The position numbers and the translations under genes are program-made. Of a DNA stretch of 64,000 nt, positions 30,635-40,081 are shown piece after piece. The notes under the pieces were generated by a model, which was not told the DNA's origin, made no database searches, and was given only the letters and a program-made list of their open reading frames with translations. Source of the stretch: Mesorhizobium sp. M1D.F.Ca.ET.043.01.1.1 (lineage in GTDB: Bacteria; Pseudomonadota; Alphaproteobacteria; Rhizobiales; Rhizobiaceae); NCBI RefSeq assembly GCF_003952385.1, contig NZ_CP034444.1, forward strand, positions 3,782,001 to 3,846,000. Reading direction: 5' to 3'. Positions within the stretch are counted from its first letter, which is position 1. The number at the start of each line of letters is the position of its first letter.

Positions 30635-31080
30635 TTCCGCAAAATCGATTCCAGCAACGCGGGCACTTCGCAGGATGTCGGAATCCCGCGCTTGCGATGA
30701 TACGCCGTACAGCGAATTGCGCGAGTCAAACGAATTTGGGTTTCTCAAATATAGAATCGTCGATACCGATCCTGATGGATCGAGCCTCGACGACGAAGTC
30801 AACCATCTTCAAACGGAATTATTCAACATTGCCGAGAGCTCCCGGTGTGCCGTCGAAGCCGACATTGGGGAGGTCAGCGGTCACCAACGATCATGGTGAT
30901 CGCCAGCATCTTTCGTATTCACATAACCGTCGGCCTTGTACTTTCCCGAGGCCATGACATGAGTGGGTCTTCCAAGCACCGATTTGGCCCGGTAGGATTT
31001 GCAGGGGGCGCGGACAAGCGGATGAACAAACGGAATGATGCCGGAAAACTGCGCGCGCCTGCTGGGATTTAGCCGACCGT

Positions 31081-31262
31081 CGATAGGAACATAGCCCTGG
31101 TCGACGGCTTTCTGAAGGGCAAGAGTTTCGCCGACCTGGCTCAGGAACATGGCTTGTCGACAACGAGGGTGCGCCAAATCATCGAGAAGGCCGATCGGCT
31201 CGTGGGCGGCGCATTCAGACCAAGACTGAAACGTCCAACGCCTCGCCTCGGTCCGATTTCAT
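31081..31262 (+). pseudogene. Fragment with a sigma-factor-like helix-turn-helix
   Basis: Between stops, the plus frame reads ALVDGFLKGKSFADLAQEHG and LSTTRVRQIIEKADRL, a region-4-type helix-turn-helix. There is no start codon or remaining domain. The flanking 30635-31080 and 31263-32084 hold only short frames without signatures. Confidence 0.4.
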
Positions 31263-32084
31263 GGTCGACTATCCCTATGTGTGCAAATGGCCGAGAAGCA
31301 CCGGCTGGGTAGCGTCACGCCGCATCATTCTTTGCGGAGCTGGAGCGCGCGGGATCGCTGGAGCGGCTGGTGAAAGCGGTTGCCGGGGCGCACAACACGT
31401 GAGCTGGCGCCTCGTGTGGCAAAAGGAGAGGGCGAGAGCCCATGGCCTGCAATGAAGCGATCAAGCATTGCGATCGTGGAACCAAGCTAGTCGACCATCC
31501 GGACCGCGGCCTTCAATGCCAGCTCGCCTTGGAATCGGCCTTCCAGGAATTGGCTGAGCGCGCAGCGGAATCCGGCTGGACCGAGGAGATAGCCACGCGC
31601 TCCTCGAACTCGCCGGCGCGCGCCTCAGGAGCGACTCCGCCAATGACAGACTGAGAGGACGATTAATCGTGCCAGGGCAACGAGAGAGCGGCAGGTTCAA
31701 GAAGCTTCGCCTGAACCGATAGGAACGTCGCTGCGCCAATAAAATTGGCGGTGAAGGCTGACCGCGGCCGAGTCGGGCAAGCGAGCGAAGTGCTGAAATA
31801 AGGGCGTGAGAATCCAAGACATCGTTTGTAGAGAGCATCGAGCTTCGCGAGATTGTGGTACAGGATCGACCGCAGGTGTTCTCGCAGCGCTCGCAGAACC
31901 CGGGATTCTTCCGCGGCACCCGCCAAGGCGAAGAACGGTCAGAGTTGCACGATAACGTTTAAAAGCGAGCCTTCCTCCGAAAGTCTGCGCGCGCAGTTCC
32001 ACGGTCCGATGCGCTTTCATAGCTATTCCAATCGCCGCGCCCATCCTCTCCCGGATCAGGTCCAGCGGGTCTGCAGTGCATGCG

Positions 32085-32291
32085 CCCCCAAAGTGGACGC
32101 CATTGGGCCGGGTGAACCGGGCTCGATTGCGCGCCGAAGGCCCGTTCCAGGCCCGGAAATCCGGGTCCGTCAGGGCGAGCGCGTGCGGGTCGAGGTAGAG
32201 AACGGCCTTGCCGAGAAAACGACCGTGCACTGGCATCGCGTGCGTGTGCCACATGCCATGGATGGCGTGCCTCACCTCACGCAGAAGCCCG
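32085..32291 (+). pseudogene. Multicopper oxidase N-terminal fragment
   Basis: The plus frame reads GPEIRVRQGERVRVEVENGL and TTVHWHRVRVPHAMDGVPH, the first cupredoxin domain of a multicopper oxidase with its HxH copper ligands (HWH). It ends abruptly where the antisense nodD relic begins (about 32295), so it is a recombination remnant. Confidence 0.75.
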
Positions 32292-32294
32292 CGA

Positions 32295-32518
32295 AAAGGC
32301 AACGGAAGATCTAGCATTTATGGGGGAAATGTTTTTTCGGAGTGCTTGACCCGCAGGAAGGGCAGGGCATGACTGCCTATCGCCCGACCCGGCCGGCCGC
32401 ACTCATGACCGGCTGGGCTCGGTTAATCCTGCATGCCGCGCCCATGAGGTTGCGCTCTGTCGGGAGTGCGTCGAGCACAACGACGAGATGTAGTTCACGA
32501 TCTTTGAAACGCGTGTCA
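32295..32518 (-). pseudogene. nodD relic 1 with large internal deletion
   Basis: On the minus strand the right half (32392-32518) reads LKDRELHLVVVLDALPTERN and INRAQPVMSAA, matching the NodD N-terminus, but the ATG has become ACG. At 32392 it jumps to text matching the far C-terminal part of the intact nodD (HSEKTFPP, stop, LDLPLPF; intact [15 protein letters not shown]). About 700 bases of nodD are thus missing. It lies divergently from the nodFE copy 1 nod box. Confidence 0.75.
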
Positions 32519-32520
32519 AC

Positions 32521-32569
32521 CATCCAAAGTGTGGATGCCTTTCATCGAAACAAACGATTTCATCAATGT
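32521..32569 (+). promoter_or_regulatory. nod box of nodFE copy 1
   Basis: CATCCAAAGTGTGGATG, a spacer, then CATCGAAACAAACGATTT match the two palindromic halves of the NodD-binding nod box. It points towards the nodA relic and nodF, with the nodD relic on its other side. Confidence 0.9.
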
Positions 32570-32619
32570 TCTGGAATCCTGCATGGGCAGAACAGAAACC
32601 GCCCGAAAGGAGATTTTTC

Positions 32620-32744
32620 ATGCGCTCTACCGGGCAGTGGAGTGCTGGGAAAGGGAGTTGCAACTGACCGGGTCCGACTTCTTCCGAGTCTATGGACAGA
32701 CTGGGAGACGCGCACGGTGTAGCGGCTCACATCGTCATACTGCA
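32620..32744 (+). pseudogene. nodA relic ahead of nodF copy 1
   Basis: A strong AAGGAG precedes ATGCGCTCTACC. The sequence then follows nodA in a shifted frame (CWERELQLTGSDFFRVYG, compare [20 protein letters not shown] in the intact gene), loses about 100 bases, and resumes at HGVAAHI. It is untranslatable as NodA but keeps the ribosome binding site. It shows that nodF-nodE once followed nodA directly. Confidence 0.85.
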
Positions 32745-32893
32745 CCTACGCCACACACCGGCCGGACCTGATCCGGCTTTATGAGCATTGGGCTTTGTCA
32801 GTTGCCCAAGCGTGATGGCTTTCGCGACGCGGCGCGCCTCAGGAACTGAGCCGCGTCCAGGTCGAAACGCGGGAAAGAAAGACAGGAAACAGA

Positions 32894-33175
32894 ATGGCCG
32901 ATCAATTCGCAACGGACGTCATTGCCCTGATCAAGAAACGCGCCGAGTCGGAGAGCGGTGAGGGAATGCCTGCGTCATTCGTCGGCGAGATAACAATCGC
33001 CACGGAACTGGACGCGCTCGGGTTTGATTCGCTGGGTTTGGCGGACGTCCTCTGGGATGTGGAGCAGGCCTACGGCATCAAGATCGACATGAACACGGCC
33101 GATGCCTGGTCCAATCTCAAGAATGTCGGCGACGTCGTGGAAGCCGTCCGCGGCTTGCTTGCGAAGGAGGCTTGA
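32894..33175 (+). CDS. nodF: Acyl carrier protein NodF (copy 1)
   Basis: NodF is the dedicated acyl carrier on which the special polyunsaturated chain of the Nod factor is built. The 93-residue protein has the phosphopantetheine site in [11 protein letters not shown] (serine near residue 44). The ATG follows ACAGGAAACAG. nodE begins at the next base after its stop, so the two form a unit under the nod box at 32521. The copy at 48686 differs by one residue (Ala26 here, Thr there). Confidence 0.95.
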   Translation: MADQFATDVIALIKKRAESESGEGMPASFVGEITIATELDALGFDSLGLADVLWDVEQAYGIKIDMNTADAWSNLKNVGDVVEAVRGLLAKEA

Positions 33176-34384
33176 ATGGACAGGCGCGTCGTTATCACCG
33201 GAGTGGGCGGCCTGTGCGGACTGGGCACCGACGCCGCCTCTATGTGGAAAGAGATGCGCGAAGGCCGCTCCGCCATCGGCCCGATCGCCAATTCCGAGCT
33301 TCATGACCTGGAGGGCATGACCGGCGCTGAGATCAAGGCGCTGCCCCAGCACGACATCAACCGGGGGCATCTCATCTCCATGGACCGCTTCAGCTTGCTC
33401 GCCGTGCTTGCAGCGCGCGAAGCCATGCGGCAGGCCGGACTTTCCTGGGACGAGGGGAATGCCCATCGCTTCGGCGCGACAGTGGGCGTCGGATTTACCG
33501 GTTCATACGCAACAGAACAAACTTACCGCTCACTGCTTTTGGGTAGCGCAATCCGTGCTGAACTCTTCACTGGAGTAAAGGTGATGCCCAGCGCCGCTTC
33601 CGTCCATCTTAGCTTGAGCCTCGGCTTGCGCGGGCCGGTCTTCGGGGTGACCTCCGCATGTGCCTCGGCCAACCATGCGATCGCCTCGGCGGTGGACCAG
33701 ATCAAGCTGGGCCGGGCCGACGTAATGGTTTCCGGAGGCAGCGACGCACCCTTCGCATGGGGCGTGCTGAAAGCATGGGAAGCAATGCGCGTGCTTTCAC
33801 CCGATACCTGCCGGCCCTTCTCCGCCGATAGGAAGGGCCTGGTGCTGGGCGAGGGTGCGGGCATGGCCGTGCTGGAAAGCTACGAGCATGCCACGAGGCG
33901 TGGTGCCACAATTCTTGCCGAGATCGCCGGCGTCGGCCTTTCCGCCGATGCCTTCCACATTGCCGCGCCATCTGTCGAGGGGCCAGCGTCGGCGATGCGC
34001 GCCTGCCTTGCCGATGCCGGGCTGAATGCCGAGGACGTCGACTACCTCAACGCGCACGGCACCGGTACCAAAAGCAATGATCAGACTGAAACGGCGGCGA
34101 TCAAGCGTGTGTTTGGAAACCACGCTTATTTGATGTCCATCTCTTCCACCAAGTCCACGCACGCGCATTGCCTCGGCGCAGCGAGCGCGCTTGAAATGAT
34201 CGCCTGCGTGATGGCAATCCAAGAGGACGTCGTGCCGCCGACCGCCAACTATCGCGAGCCAGATCCCGCTTGCGACCTCGACATCACACCCAATGTGCCG
34301 CGCGAGCGCAAGGTGCGCGTCGCCATGAGCAACGCCTTCGCCATGGGCGGTACGAACGCAGTTCTGGCATTCAGGCAGGTGTAG
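33176..34384 (+). CDS. nodE: Beta-ketoacyl synthase NodE (copy 1)
   Basis: NodE is a FabF-type condensing enzyme that with NodF decides the length and unsaturation of the Nod-factor acyl chain, a host-range trait. The 402-residue protein has the active-site cysteine in TSACASA (about 161), the His motifs [11 protein letters not shown] and [11 protein letters not shown], and the C-terminal [12 protein letters not shown]. It differs from copy 2 mainly in residues 64-70 (GHLISMD), W91 and 107-145 (FTGSYATEQ... to VHL), while nearly all the rest is identical. The changed patch coincides with the region that in FabF lines the acyl pocket at the dimer interface, so the two copies may prefer different chains. 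Confidence 0.95.
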   Translation: MDRRVVITGVGGLCGLGTDAASMWKEMREGRSAIGPIANSELHDLEGMTGAEIKALPQHDINRGHLISMDRFSLLAVLAAREAMRQAGLSWDEGNAHRFGATVGVGFTGSYATEQTYRSLLLGSAIRAELFTGVKVMPSAASVHLSLSLGLRGPVFGVTSACASANHAIASAVDQIKLGRADVMVSGGSDAPFAWGVLKAWEAMRVLSPDTCRPFSADRKGLVLGEGAGMAVLESYEHATRRGATILAEIAGVGLSADAFHIAAPSVEGPASAMRACLADAGLNAEDVDYLNAHGTGTKSNDQTETAAIKRVFGNHAYLMSISSTKSTHAHCLGAASALEMIACVMAIQEDVVPPTANYREPDPACDLDITPNVPRERKVRVAMSNAFAMGGTNAVLAFRQV

Positions 34385-34435
34385 AAGCCATGCAAGACGC
34401 CTCATTTGAGGTCACCTGTCGTATCTAGCTGCTTG

Positions 34436-34621
34436 CCGGACCACTATGTGAAGCGAGCGCTATTGGCTGCCTCTGCGATGCGGGAATTGGCAGCGGACGT
34501 CTCACGATCAAACAGGCATCTGCTTGTAGAATTCTTTTAATCGTGAAGCGGCGCGAGTGCGCTATCCGTTGAGGTGAGCAAGGCCGGCGCCCTGGGTGAG
34601 CGCTGGTGTCGGGTGGTGGAA
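34436..34621. other. Copy-A-specific interval after nodE
   Basis: About 185 bases separate the main repeat from a second, weaker shared segment. No gene is visible. In copy B the corresponding interval is only about 10 bases, so this is an insertion here or a deletion there. Confidence 0.5.
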
Positions 34622-34760
34622 AGTACAGGGGGAGCTGTGTGGCCCCCTCTTTCTCGGCCTCGACGATGTGCGAAGGAGCCTGTGCGGCGAACGGGCCGAC
34701 GCCCCAGGCTCAGAACCTGGGCGAACCTAACTCCCGCCAAAGGACAGCCCAGAGCTGGAT
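34622..34760. repeat. Degenerate downstream repeat, copy A
   Basis: Text such as tctcggcctcgacgatgtg, gcctgtgcggcgaa and ccaaaggacagcc is shared with 50237-50372, with many point differences. Its coding status is unclear; I see no domain. It extends the nodFE duplication beyond the near-identical core and looks older or less homogenised. Confidence 0.75.
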
Positions 34761-34830
34761 ACACGAAAGAGATACTGAACCCGCGAATCAGATTCTGATC
34801 AATCGTCGTGTCTGAGCTCCGCTCGGCTCT

Positions 34831-34935
34831 TACGGAGATAATCGCGCGGCCCGGCAACGGCCGCGCGTGCCGCGGGCGTGAGCTTTGCGCTTCGTCAGAA
34901 GTGCCTCGAGCGTGACGACGATAATTGACCAGCCA
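34831..34935 (-). pseudogene. nodD relic 3, beside the nodA nod box
   Basis: The sequence aligns to the 5' part of the intact nodD: acggagataatcgcgcggcc matches the intact gcggaaataatcgcgcagtc, and after a deletion of about 30 bases the match resumes through the segment coding for [13 protein letters not shown] (here LIIVVTLEALLTKRK). It has no usable start. Its position, divergent from nodA across a nod box, is the ancestral place of nodD. Confidence 0.7.
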
Positions 34936-34956
34936 TATGGAACGCATTCGCCCAGT

Positions 34957-35006
34957 TATCCAAAGCGTGGATACCTTTCATCTAAACAAAGGATTTTACC
35001 GTTTTT
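34957..35006 (+). promoter_or_regulatory. nod box of nodABC
   Basis: TATCCAAAGCGTGGATA, then CATCTAAACAAAGGATTTTACC, the two nod-box halves with normal spacing. It precedes nodA by about 230 bases, a leader that holds no other gene. Confidence 0.9.
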
Positions 35007-35237
35007 GCTGCAGGTCCCATAGAGGCGCTTCAAGTTGGAAAGATAGGTAGTTCCCATGGTTGCGTTGGATCCGAGGAGCATCATCTGGTGTGCGGGGCGC
35101 ACAAAGTCAGTCGCATCTGCATTACGGCTTGGTCTTTCGGCGGTCTCCACAAGTTACGCCCCGTTGGTGCGATGCCAATTATTTAACCAATGCTTGGACA
35201 TTTATCTCAACCAGACAGCTCCAAGGTGAGGTCTTCC

Positions 35238-35828
35238 ATGCGCCCGAATGTCGATTGGAAGTTGTGCTGGGAAAATGAGCTGCAACTGGCCGACCATGTC
35301 GAACTCTCCGACTTTTTTCGAAAGACCTATGGACGGACTGGCGCCTTCAACGCGGAGCCATTCGAAGGCGGCCGCAGTTGGGCCGGCGCGAGGCCGGAAT
35401 TCCGCGCAATCGGCTACGACGCGCATGGGGTAGCGGCTCACATCGGCATGCTGCGGCGCTTCATCAAAGTTGGCGAGGTCGACTTGATCGTCGCTGAATT
35501 GGGCCTGTACGCGGTTCGTCCGGATCTTGAAGGGCTCGGAATCGGTTTTTCGATGCGCGTGGCGTACCCAGTGCTCCATCAGTTGGGTGTTCCATTCGCT
35601 TTCGGCACGGTTCGGCACGCGCTGCGAAACCATGTCGAAAGATTCTGCAGAGCCGGCCTCGCGAACATTGTGTCGGGCGTTCGCGTACGATCGACCCGTC
35701 CAGATGTGCATCCCGACCTGCCGCCCACGCGCCTGGAAGACGTACTCGTGTTGGTTTCGCCGATCGGACGCTCGATGGACGAGTGGCCGTCCGGTACCCT
35801 GATCGACCGGAACGGTCCGGAACTATGA
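35238..35828 (+). CDS. nodA: N-acyltransferase NodA
   Basis: NodA transfers the fatty acyl chain to the free amino group of the deacetylated chitin oligomer. The 196-residue protein reads [50 protein letters not shown] and ends [13 protein letters not shown] (LIDRNGPEL), the family's conserved end. MRPNVDW at 35238 is chosen by homology; the frame is open further upstream without support. nodB begins inside its stop (ATGA). Confidence 0.96.
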   Translation: MRPNVDWKLCWENELQLADHVELSDFFRKTYGRTGAFNAEPFEGGRSWAGARPEFRAIGYDAHGVAAHIGMLRRFIKVGEVDLIVAELGLYAVRPDLEGLGIGFSMRVAYPVLHQLGVPFAFGTVRHALRNHVERFCRAGLANIVSGVRVRSTRPDVHPDLPPTRLEDVLVLVSPIGRSMDEWPSGTLIDRNGPEL

Positions 35829-36484
35829 AGCCTCTGGACTACATATGCGAAGGGCAGAGTGACAATGCCGATGGCACTGCAGAGCGCAGCGTCTATCTGA
35901 CGTTTGACGATGGTCCCAATTCATTTTTCACACCGCAGATACTCAATGTGCTGGCGCAACATCAGGTGACGGCGACCTTCTTCGTTGTTGGGGCCTACGC
36001 GGCCGACGAGCCGGAACTCGTTCGCCGAATTATTACAGACGGGCACGGTATAGCCAACCACACGATGACTCATCCGGACCTGGCCAAATGCGGGTCCGTC
36101 GAAGTCGACTGCCAGATAGTTGAGGCAAACAGAGTCATAGGGATGGCTTGCCCGCAGGCCATGGTTCGGTACTTTCGTGCACCGTATGGCATCTGGACCG
36201 AAGAAGTAATCGCTGCATCAGCGGGTGCGGCATTGGCGCCCGTCCATTGGTCCATTGATCCACGCGACTGGTCTCGCCCCGGCGTTGACGCCATCGTCGA
36301 CAGAGTGCTCGCCGATATCCGGCCGGGCGCAATCGTGCTGTTGCACGACGGGTGCGCTCCCGACGAATTGCAACCAGGCAATCAAGCCAGTCTGCGCGAC
36401 CAGACGGTGACAGCGTTGTCACGCCTAATTCCAGAATTGCACGGCCGCGGATTTGTAATCCGATCACTTCCTCAACACCCCTGA
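35825..36484 (+). CDS. nodB: Chitooligosaccharide deacetylase NodB
   Basis: NodB removes the acetyl group from the non-reducing end of the chitin oligomer so that NodA can acylate it. The 219-residue protein starts [10 protein letters not shown] and carries the polysaccharide deacetylase motifs TFDDGPN (catalytic base and metal Asp), NHTMTHPD (metal His pair), RAPYG and IVLLHDG. The start at 35825 overlaps the nodA stop by 4 bases; an in-frame extension upstream is not conserved. Confidence 0.96.
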   Translation: MKPLDYICEGQSDNADGTAERSVYLTFDDGPNSFFTPQILNVLAQHQVTATFFVVGAYAADEPELVRRIITDGHGIANHTMTHPDLAKCGSVEVDCQIVEANRVIGMACPQAMVRYFRAPYGIWTEEVIAASAGAALAPVHWSIDPRDWSRPGVDAIVDRVLADIRPGAIVLLHDGCAPDELQPGNQASLRDQTVTALSRLIPELHGRGFVIRSLPQHP

Positions 36485-36499
36485 ACAAACAGAGATCCT

Positions 36500-37825
36500 A
36501 TGGACCTTCTCACCACAGCCAGTACTGTTGCCGTTTCGTCTTATGCGGTGCTCTCGACTGTTTACAGAGGCATGCAAGCGGTCTACTCCCAACCGGAAAA
36601 TGTTACGCCGCCGTCGGAAAGCTTGTTCGGATCCGACCGTTGGCCGAGCGTGGATGTCATTATCCCCTGCTACAATGAGGACCCGCGCACACTCGCGGCG
36701 TGTTTAGCTTCCATTGCAAATCAAGATTACGCCGGAACATTTCAGGTCTATCTGGTTGACGACGGTTCTGGAAATCGTAATGCCGTCATCCCGGTACATC
36801 ACGCCTACGAGGGCGACCCGAGATTCAATTTCATTCTGCTCCGCGAGAATGTTGGCAAACGCAAGGCGCAGATCGCCGCCATCCGCCGCTCATCTGGAGA
36901 TTTCGTGCTCAGCGTCGACTCTGACACGACACTTGCGTCCGACGTCATCACAAAGCTTGCAGTAAAAATGCGGGATTCCATGGTCGGAGCGGCCATGGGC
37001 CAGCTGACGGCATACAACCGCAGCGACACTTGGTTGACCCGATTGATCGATATGGAATACTGGCTGGCTTGCAATGAGGAGCGCGCGGCGCAAGGTCGCT
37101 TTGGTGCGGTCATGTGCTGCTGCGGCCCATGTGCAATGTACCGCCGGTCTTGTCTCCTTTCTCTGCTGGATCAATACGAGACGCAGCTGTTCAGGGGGAA
37201 ACCAAGCGACTTCGGTGAAGACCGTCATCTTACGATCCTCATGCTGAAAGCAGGCTTTCGAACCGAGTACGTTCCAGGTGCCGTCGCGGCGACAGTCGTT
37301 CCGGACAAGATGGGACCTTATTTGCGCCAACAACTCCGCTGGGCACGAAGCACCTTCCGGGACACGATGCTTGCGCGAGGTCTACTGCGTGGCCTGGATC
37401 GCTATCTAACTTTGGATGTGATGGGAGAGAATCTCGGCCCATTGTTGCTCGGCATCGCGGTAGTAACGGCGCTCGGTGAGCTACTATTTTCACATACAGT
37501 AAATTGGTGGACGGTGCTGGCTATTGTCACGATGACCATAATCAGATCTACGGTGTTATCTTTCCGCACTCGGCAGCTTCGATTCATCGGCTATTCAATG
37601 CACGCGTTAATCAGGATATTCCTGTTGATCCCCTTGAAGGCTTACGCCCTGTGTACATTGAGCAATAGCGATTGGCTGTCGCGTAAAAGTGTTCCCCTGC
37701 CCAACAGGAGCACAAAGGAAATCACAAGCGCGATGCCGCTTGCCGGAGCAAATGCTGCGGGCAATTCTGGAATTGCGGAGTCACTTCATACTGCAGATCT
37801 TTCGCTCACAGCTGGTGAAGTCTGA
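36500..37825 (+). CDS. nodC: N-acetylglucosaminyltransferase NodC
   Basis: NodC is the membrane chitin-oligosaccharide synthase that builds the Nod-factor backbone. The 441-residue protein has an N-terminal membrane segment, the GT2 motifs VDDGSGN, SVDSD (DxD), GEDRHLT and QQLRWARS (QxxRW), and several C-terminal membrane segments ending at LCTLSNSDWLSR. Its tail is about 15 residues longer than in Sinorhizobium. It starts 15 bases after nodB and belongs to the nod-box operon. Confidence 0.96.
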   Translation: MDLLTTASTVAVSSYAVLSTVYRGMQAVYSQPENVTPPSESLFGSDRWPSVDVIIPCYNEDPRTLAACLASIANQDYAGTFQVYLVDDGSGNRNAVIPVHHAYEGDPRFNFILLRENVGKRKAQIAAIRRSSGDFVLSVDSDTTLASDVITKLAVKMRDSMVGAAMGQLTAYNRSDTWLTRLIDMEYWLACNEERAAQGRFGAVMCCCGPCAMYRRSCLLSLLDQYETQLFRGKPSDFGEDRHLTILMLKAGFRTEYVPGAVAATVVPDKMGPYLRQQLRWARSTFRDTMLARGLLRGLDRYLTLDVMGENLGPLLLGIAVVTALGELLFSHTVNWWTVLAIVTMTIIRSTVLSFRTRQLRFIGYSMHALIRIFLLIPLKAYALCTLSNSDWLSRKSVPLPNRSTKEITSAMPLAGANAAGNSGIAESLHTADLSLTAGEV

Positions 37826-37874
37826 CGGCCTTGCAGCGCCGAGTGACCGAGTAAGTTGTGTCAGTCGACACGGG

Positions 37875-37995
37875 GTGAAGCTTTCGAGTTACCTATGGTC
37901 AGAACGGGAACTATCTGGAAGCGACACGTGGCATCTTGACGTTATTCTTTGGCGGAAGCGATACACGCGTCGCTCCGGCCGCGACTTTCCAAAGG
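37875..37995 (+). pseudogene. Possible nodS relic between nodC and nodI
   Basis: From a GTG at 37875 the frame reads KLSSYLWSERELSGSDTWHL followed by DVILWRKRYTR. The pattern RELxxxDxWxLDxxxxxxxRxT resembles the start of NodS, the Nod-factor N-methyltransferase, which in strains with a nodABCSUIJ operon lies exactly here. The match then fades and no nodU sequence is seen. The identification is by memory of the family and is tentative. Confidence 0.4.
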
Positions 37996-38085
37996 TGCCA
38001 TCTCAAGGCGGTGGCCTGCTCTGAACCAGAATTCGCAAGTAAGCTGCCGGTGGCCAATCGGACTCATTCCGCTTGAGATAGACGC

Positions 38086-39000
38086 ATGTCCAATGTAGCA
38101 ATCGACCTTACCGGCGTAACCAAATTATTCGGAAACAAGCTCGTTGTGGACGGGCTGTCCTTCACCGTTGCATCGGGAGAGTGCTTCGGTCTGCTGGGGC
38201 CGAACGGCGCAGGCAAGAGCACGATTGCGCGTATGCTCCTCGGTATGACCCGGCCTGACGCGGGTGATATAACAGTCCTCGGTCTACCAGTGCCGGCACG
38301 CAGCCGCTTGGCCCGCAAGGGCATAGGCGTGGTCCCGCAGTTCGACAATCTCGACCTGGAATTTACGGTACGCGAGAACCTGTTGGTGTTCGGGCGCTAC
38401 TTCGGCATGAGTACAAGAGAGATCAACGCCGTCATCCCACGGCTCCTCGAGTTCGCTCGCCTTGAGAGCAAGGCGGATTCACGTGTCGGCCTGCTATCCG
38501 GCGGGATGAAGCGGCGCCTGACGCTGGCACGTGCTCTGATCAACGACCCCCAGTTGCTTGTGATGGATGAGCCCACGACCGGCCTCGACCCGCATGCCCG
38601 CCATCTGATCTGGGAGCGACTTCGTTTCCTGCTGGCGAGCGGAAAAACGATCATTTTGACCACCCATTTCATGGAAGAGGCTGAGCGGCTTTGTGATCGG
38701 CTGTGTGTTCTCGAGCGGGGACGCAAGATCGCCGAGGGCAGTCCTCATGCGCTGATCGACGAGTACATTGGGTGCAACGTGATCGAGATCTTCGGCGGCA
38801 ATCCACAGGAGCTGATTTCGCTGATCAGACCGTACGTTCAGCGTGTCGAGGTAAGCGGCGAGACGCTCTTTTGCTATGCGCCTGAGCCGGAGGATGTGCG
38901 CATCCAGCTTCGCGGTCGAGCGGGTCTGCGTATTCTAGAGCGTCCACCCAGTCTGGAGGACGTTTTCTTGAGGTTAACCGGACGTGAGATGGAGAAGTGA
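38086..39000 (+). CDS. nodI: Nod-factor export ABC ATPase NodI
   Basis: The 304-residue protein is the ATPase of the NodIJ exporter of lipochitooligosaccharides. It has Walker [10 protein letters not shown], signature LSGGMKRRL, Walker [13 protein letters not shown] and the H-loop [10 protein letters not shown], and ends with the NodI-type C-terminal domain. It lies 260 bases after nodC, a gap that includes the presumed nodS relic, and nodJ starts 3 bases after its stop. No separate nod box is visible, so it is probably read from the nodA promoter. Confidence 0.95.
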   Translation: MSNVAIDLTGVTKLFGNKLVVDGLSFTVASGECFGLLGPNGAGKSTIARMLLGMTRPDAGDITVLGLPVPARSRLARKGIGVVPQFDNLDLEFTVRENLLVFGRYFGMSTREINAVIPRLLEFARLESKADSRVGLLSGGMKRRLTLARALINDPQLLVMDEPTTGLDPHARHLIWERLRFLLASGKTIILTTHFMEEAERLCDRLCVLERGRKIAEGSPHALIDEYIGCNVIEIFGGNPQELISLIRPYVQRVEVSGETLFCYAPEPEDVRIQLRGRAGLRILERPPSLEDVFLRLTGREMEK

Positions 39001-39003
39001 GCA

Positions 39004-39792
39004 ATGGGTGAACGTTTTGCGGCCGCTCTACCCGCCAACGCCTGGAACTGGATCGCGGTGTGGCGCCGCAATCATCTGGCATGGAAGAAGGTGGCATTTG
39101 CTTCAATGCTCGGCACCCTTGCTGATCCGATGATTTACCTTTTCGGGCTCGGCACTGGCCTTGGACTGTTGGTAGGCCGCATCGAAGGTGCATCCTACAT
39201 CGCCTTTCTGGCAGCCGGCATGGTTGCGACGAGCGCGATGACAGCATCAACCTTCGAAACAATTTACGCGGTTTTCGGTCGAATGCGCGATCAGGGCACT
39301 TGGGAAGCAATCCTGCACACACAACTTACCCTCGGCGACATCGTTCTCGGTGAATTGACCTGGGCAGCCACAAAGGCCTTTCTGGCCGGTACGACAATTG
39401 CGATTGTTGCCGCCGCGCTAGGTTATGCCGCGTGGACGTCGGTTCTCTACGTGCTGCCGGTCATCGCTCTCACCGGGTTCGCCTTTGCGAGCCTGGCCAT
39501 GCTCGTCATCGCGCTCGCGCCCAGTTATCACTATTTTATTTTCTATCAGACGCTTGTCATCACACCCATGCTGTTCCTTTCGGGCGCGGTTTTTCCAGTC
39601 GGCCAATTGCCAGGAGTGTTTCAGCAGATTGCGGCCTTCTCGCCGCTGGCGAATTCTATCGATCTAATCCGTCCGGTGATGCTCGGCCGCCTGGGCGACA
39701 ATGTAGGGCTGCATATAGGCGCACTTTGCATGTTCGCTGTATTGCCTTTTTTTCTGTCGGCTGGACTGTTTCATCGACGACTAATGCGTTGA
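39004..39792 (+). CDS. nodJ: Nod-factor export ABC permease NodJ
   Basis: The 262-residue protein is an ABC-2 type permease with about six membrane segments (for example [15 protein letters not shown] helices and [20 protein letters not shown]). Conserved features include [10 protein letters not shown] near the N-terminus and [14 protein letters not shown]. It partners NodI to export Nod factors. It directly follows nodI and ends before a 290-base interval without a recognised gene, which does carry a strong AAGGAGG in front of a 50-codon frame at 39831. Confidence 0.95.
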   Translation: MGERFAAALPANAWNWIAVWRRNHLAWKKVAFASMLGTLADPMIYLFGLGTGLGLLVGRIEGASYIAFLAAGMVATSAMTASTFETIYAVFGRMRDQGTWEAILHTQLTLGDIVLGELTWAATKAFLAGTTIAIVAAALGYAAWTSVLYVLPVIALTGFAFASLAMLVIALAPSYHYFIFYQTLVITPMLFLSGAVFPVGQLPGVFQQIAAFSPLANSIDLIRPVMLGRLGDNVGLHIGALCMFAVLPFFLSAGLFHRRLMR

Positions 39793-40081
39793 CGCTTACC
39801 TACGCCCATCAACGAGAAGGAGGTCCGCAATGCCGGATTGCAAACTGCCCCCAGCGGCCCGGAGGCATGCGTGTGCCAGGAATCGCGAGTGGTACAACAA
39901 CGCCGAAGCCGGGCGCCACCCAGCCGCTGCAGGCACGCGCCCATCTTCGCGACCACACCTCGGAGTACAGGCTGGGTGGTGAGGCGCGCGGACCCACCCG
40001 GAGCGTTCAAGCGATAGCAGCCAAGCTTCTTGTGCGCGTCCCCAGACCGTCGCGGCCATTATTTAGTTGGATACACATGCA
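39793..40081. other. nodJ-nodH interval
   Basis: A frame starting at ATG 39831 has AAGGAGG ahead of it and encodes a basic, proline-rich peptide of about 50 residues (MPDCKLPPAARRHACARNRE) without known family. It may be the stub of a lost nod gene. No nod box or other promoter is evident, so nodH is probably read through from nodJ. Confidence 0.4.

Larger units (their letters stand above)
32392..34435 (+). repeat. Direct repeat copy A (nodD relic - nod box - nodA relic - nodF - nodE)
   Basis: This segment is nearly identical to 48130-50227 in the same orientation. By eye the differences are one single-base and one 53-base indel in the leader, a codon change in nodF, patches in nodE and a few scattered bases. 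The left border is at gccggccgc and the right border at ctgcttg, 50 bases after the nodE stop. Confidence 0.93.

Noticed and set aside
34622..34760. Group II intron or retron remnant
   Set aside because: The shared segment after nodE has no reverse transcriptase text and I could not trace intron domain V or VI.
39831..39983. A complete small nod gene between nodJ and nodH
   Set aside because: The ribosome binding site is good, but the peptide has no family pattern; left as an uncertain interval.
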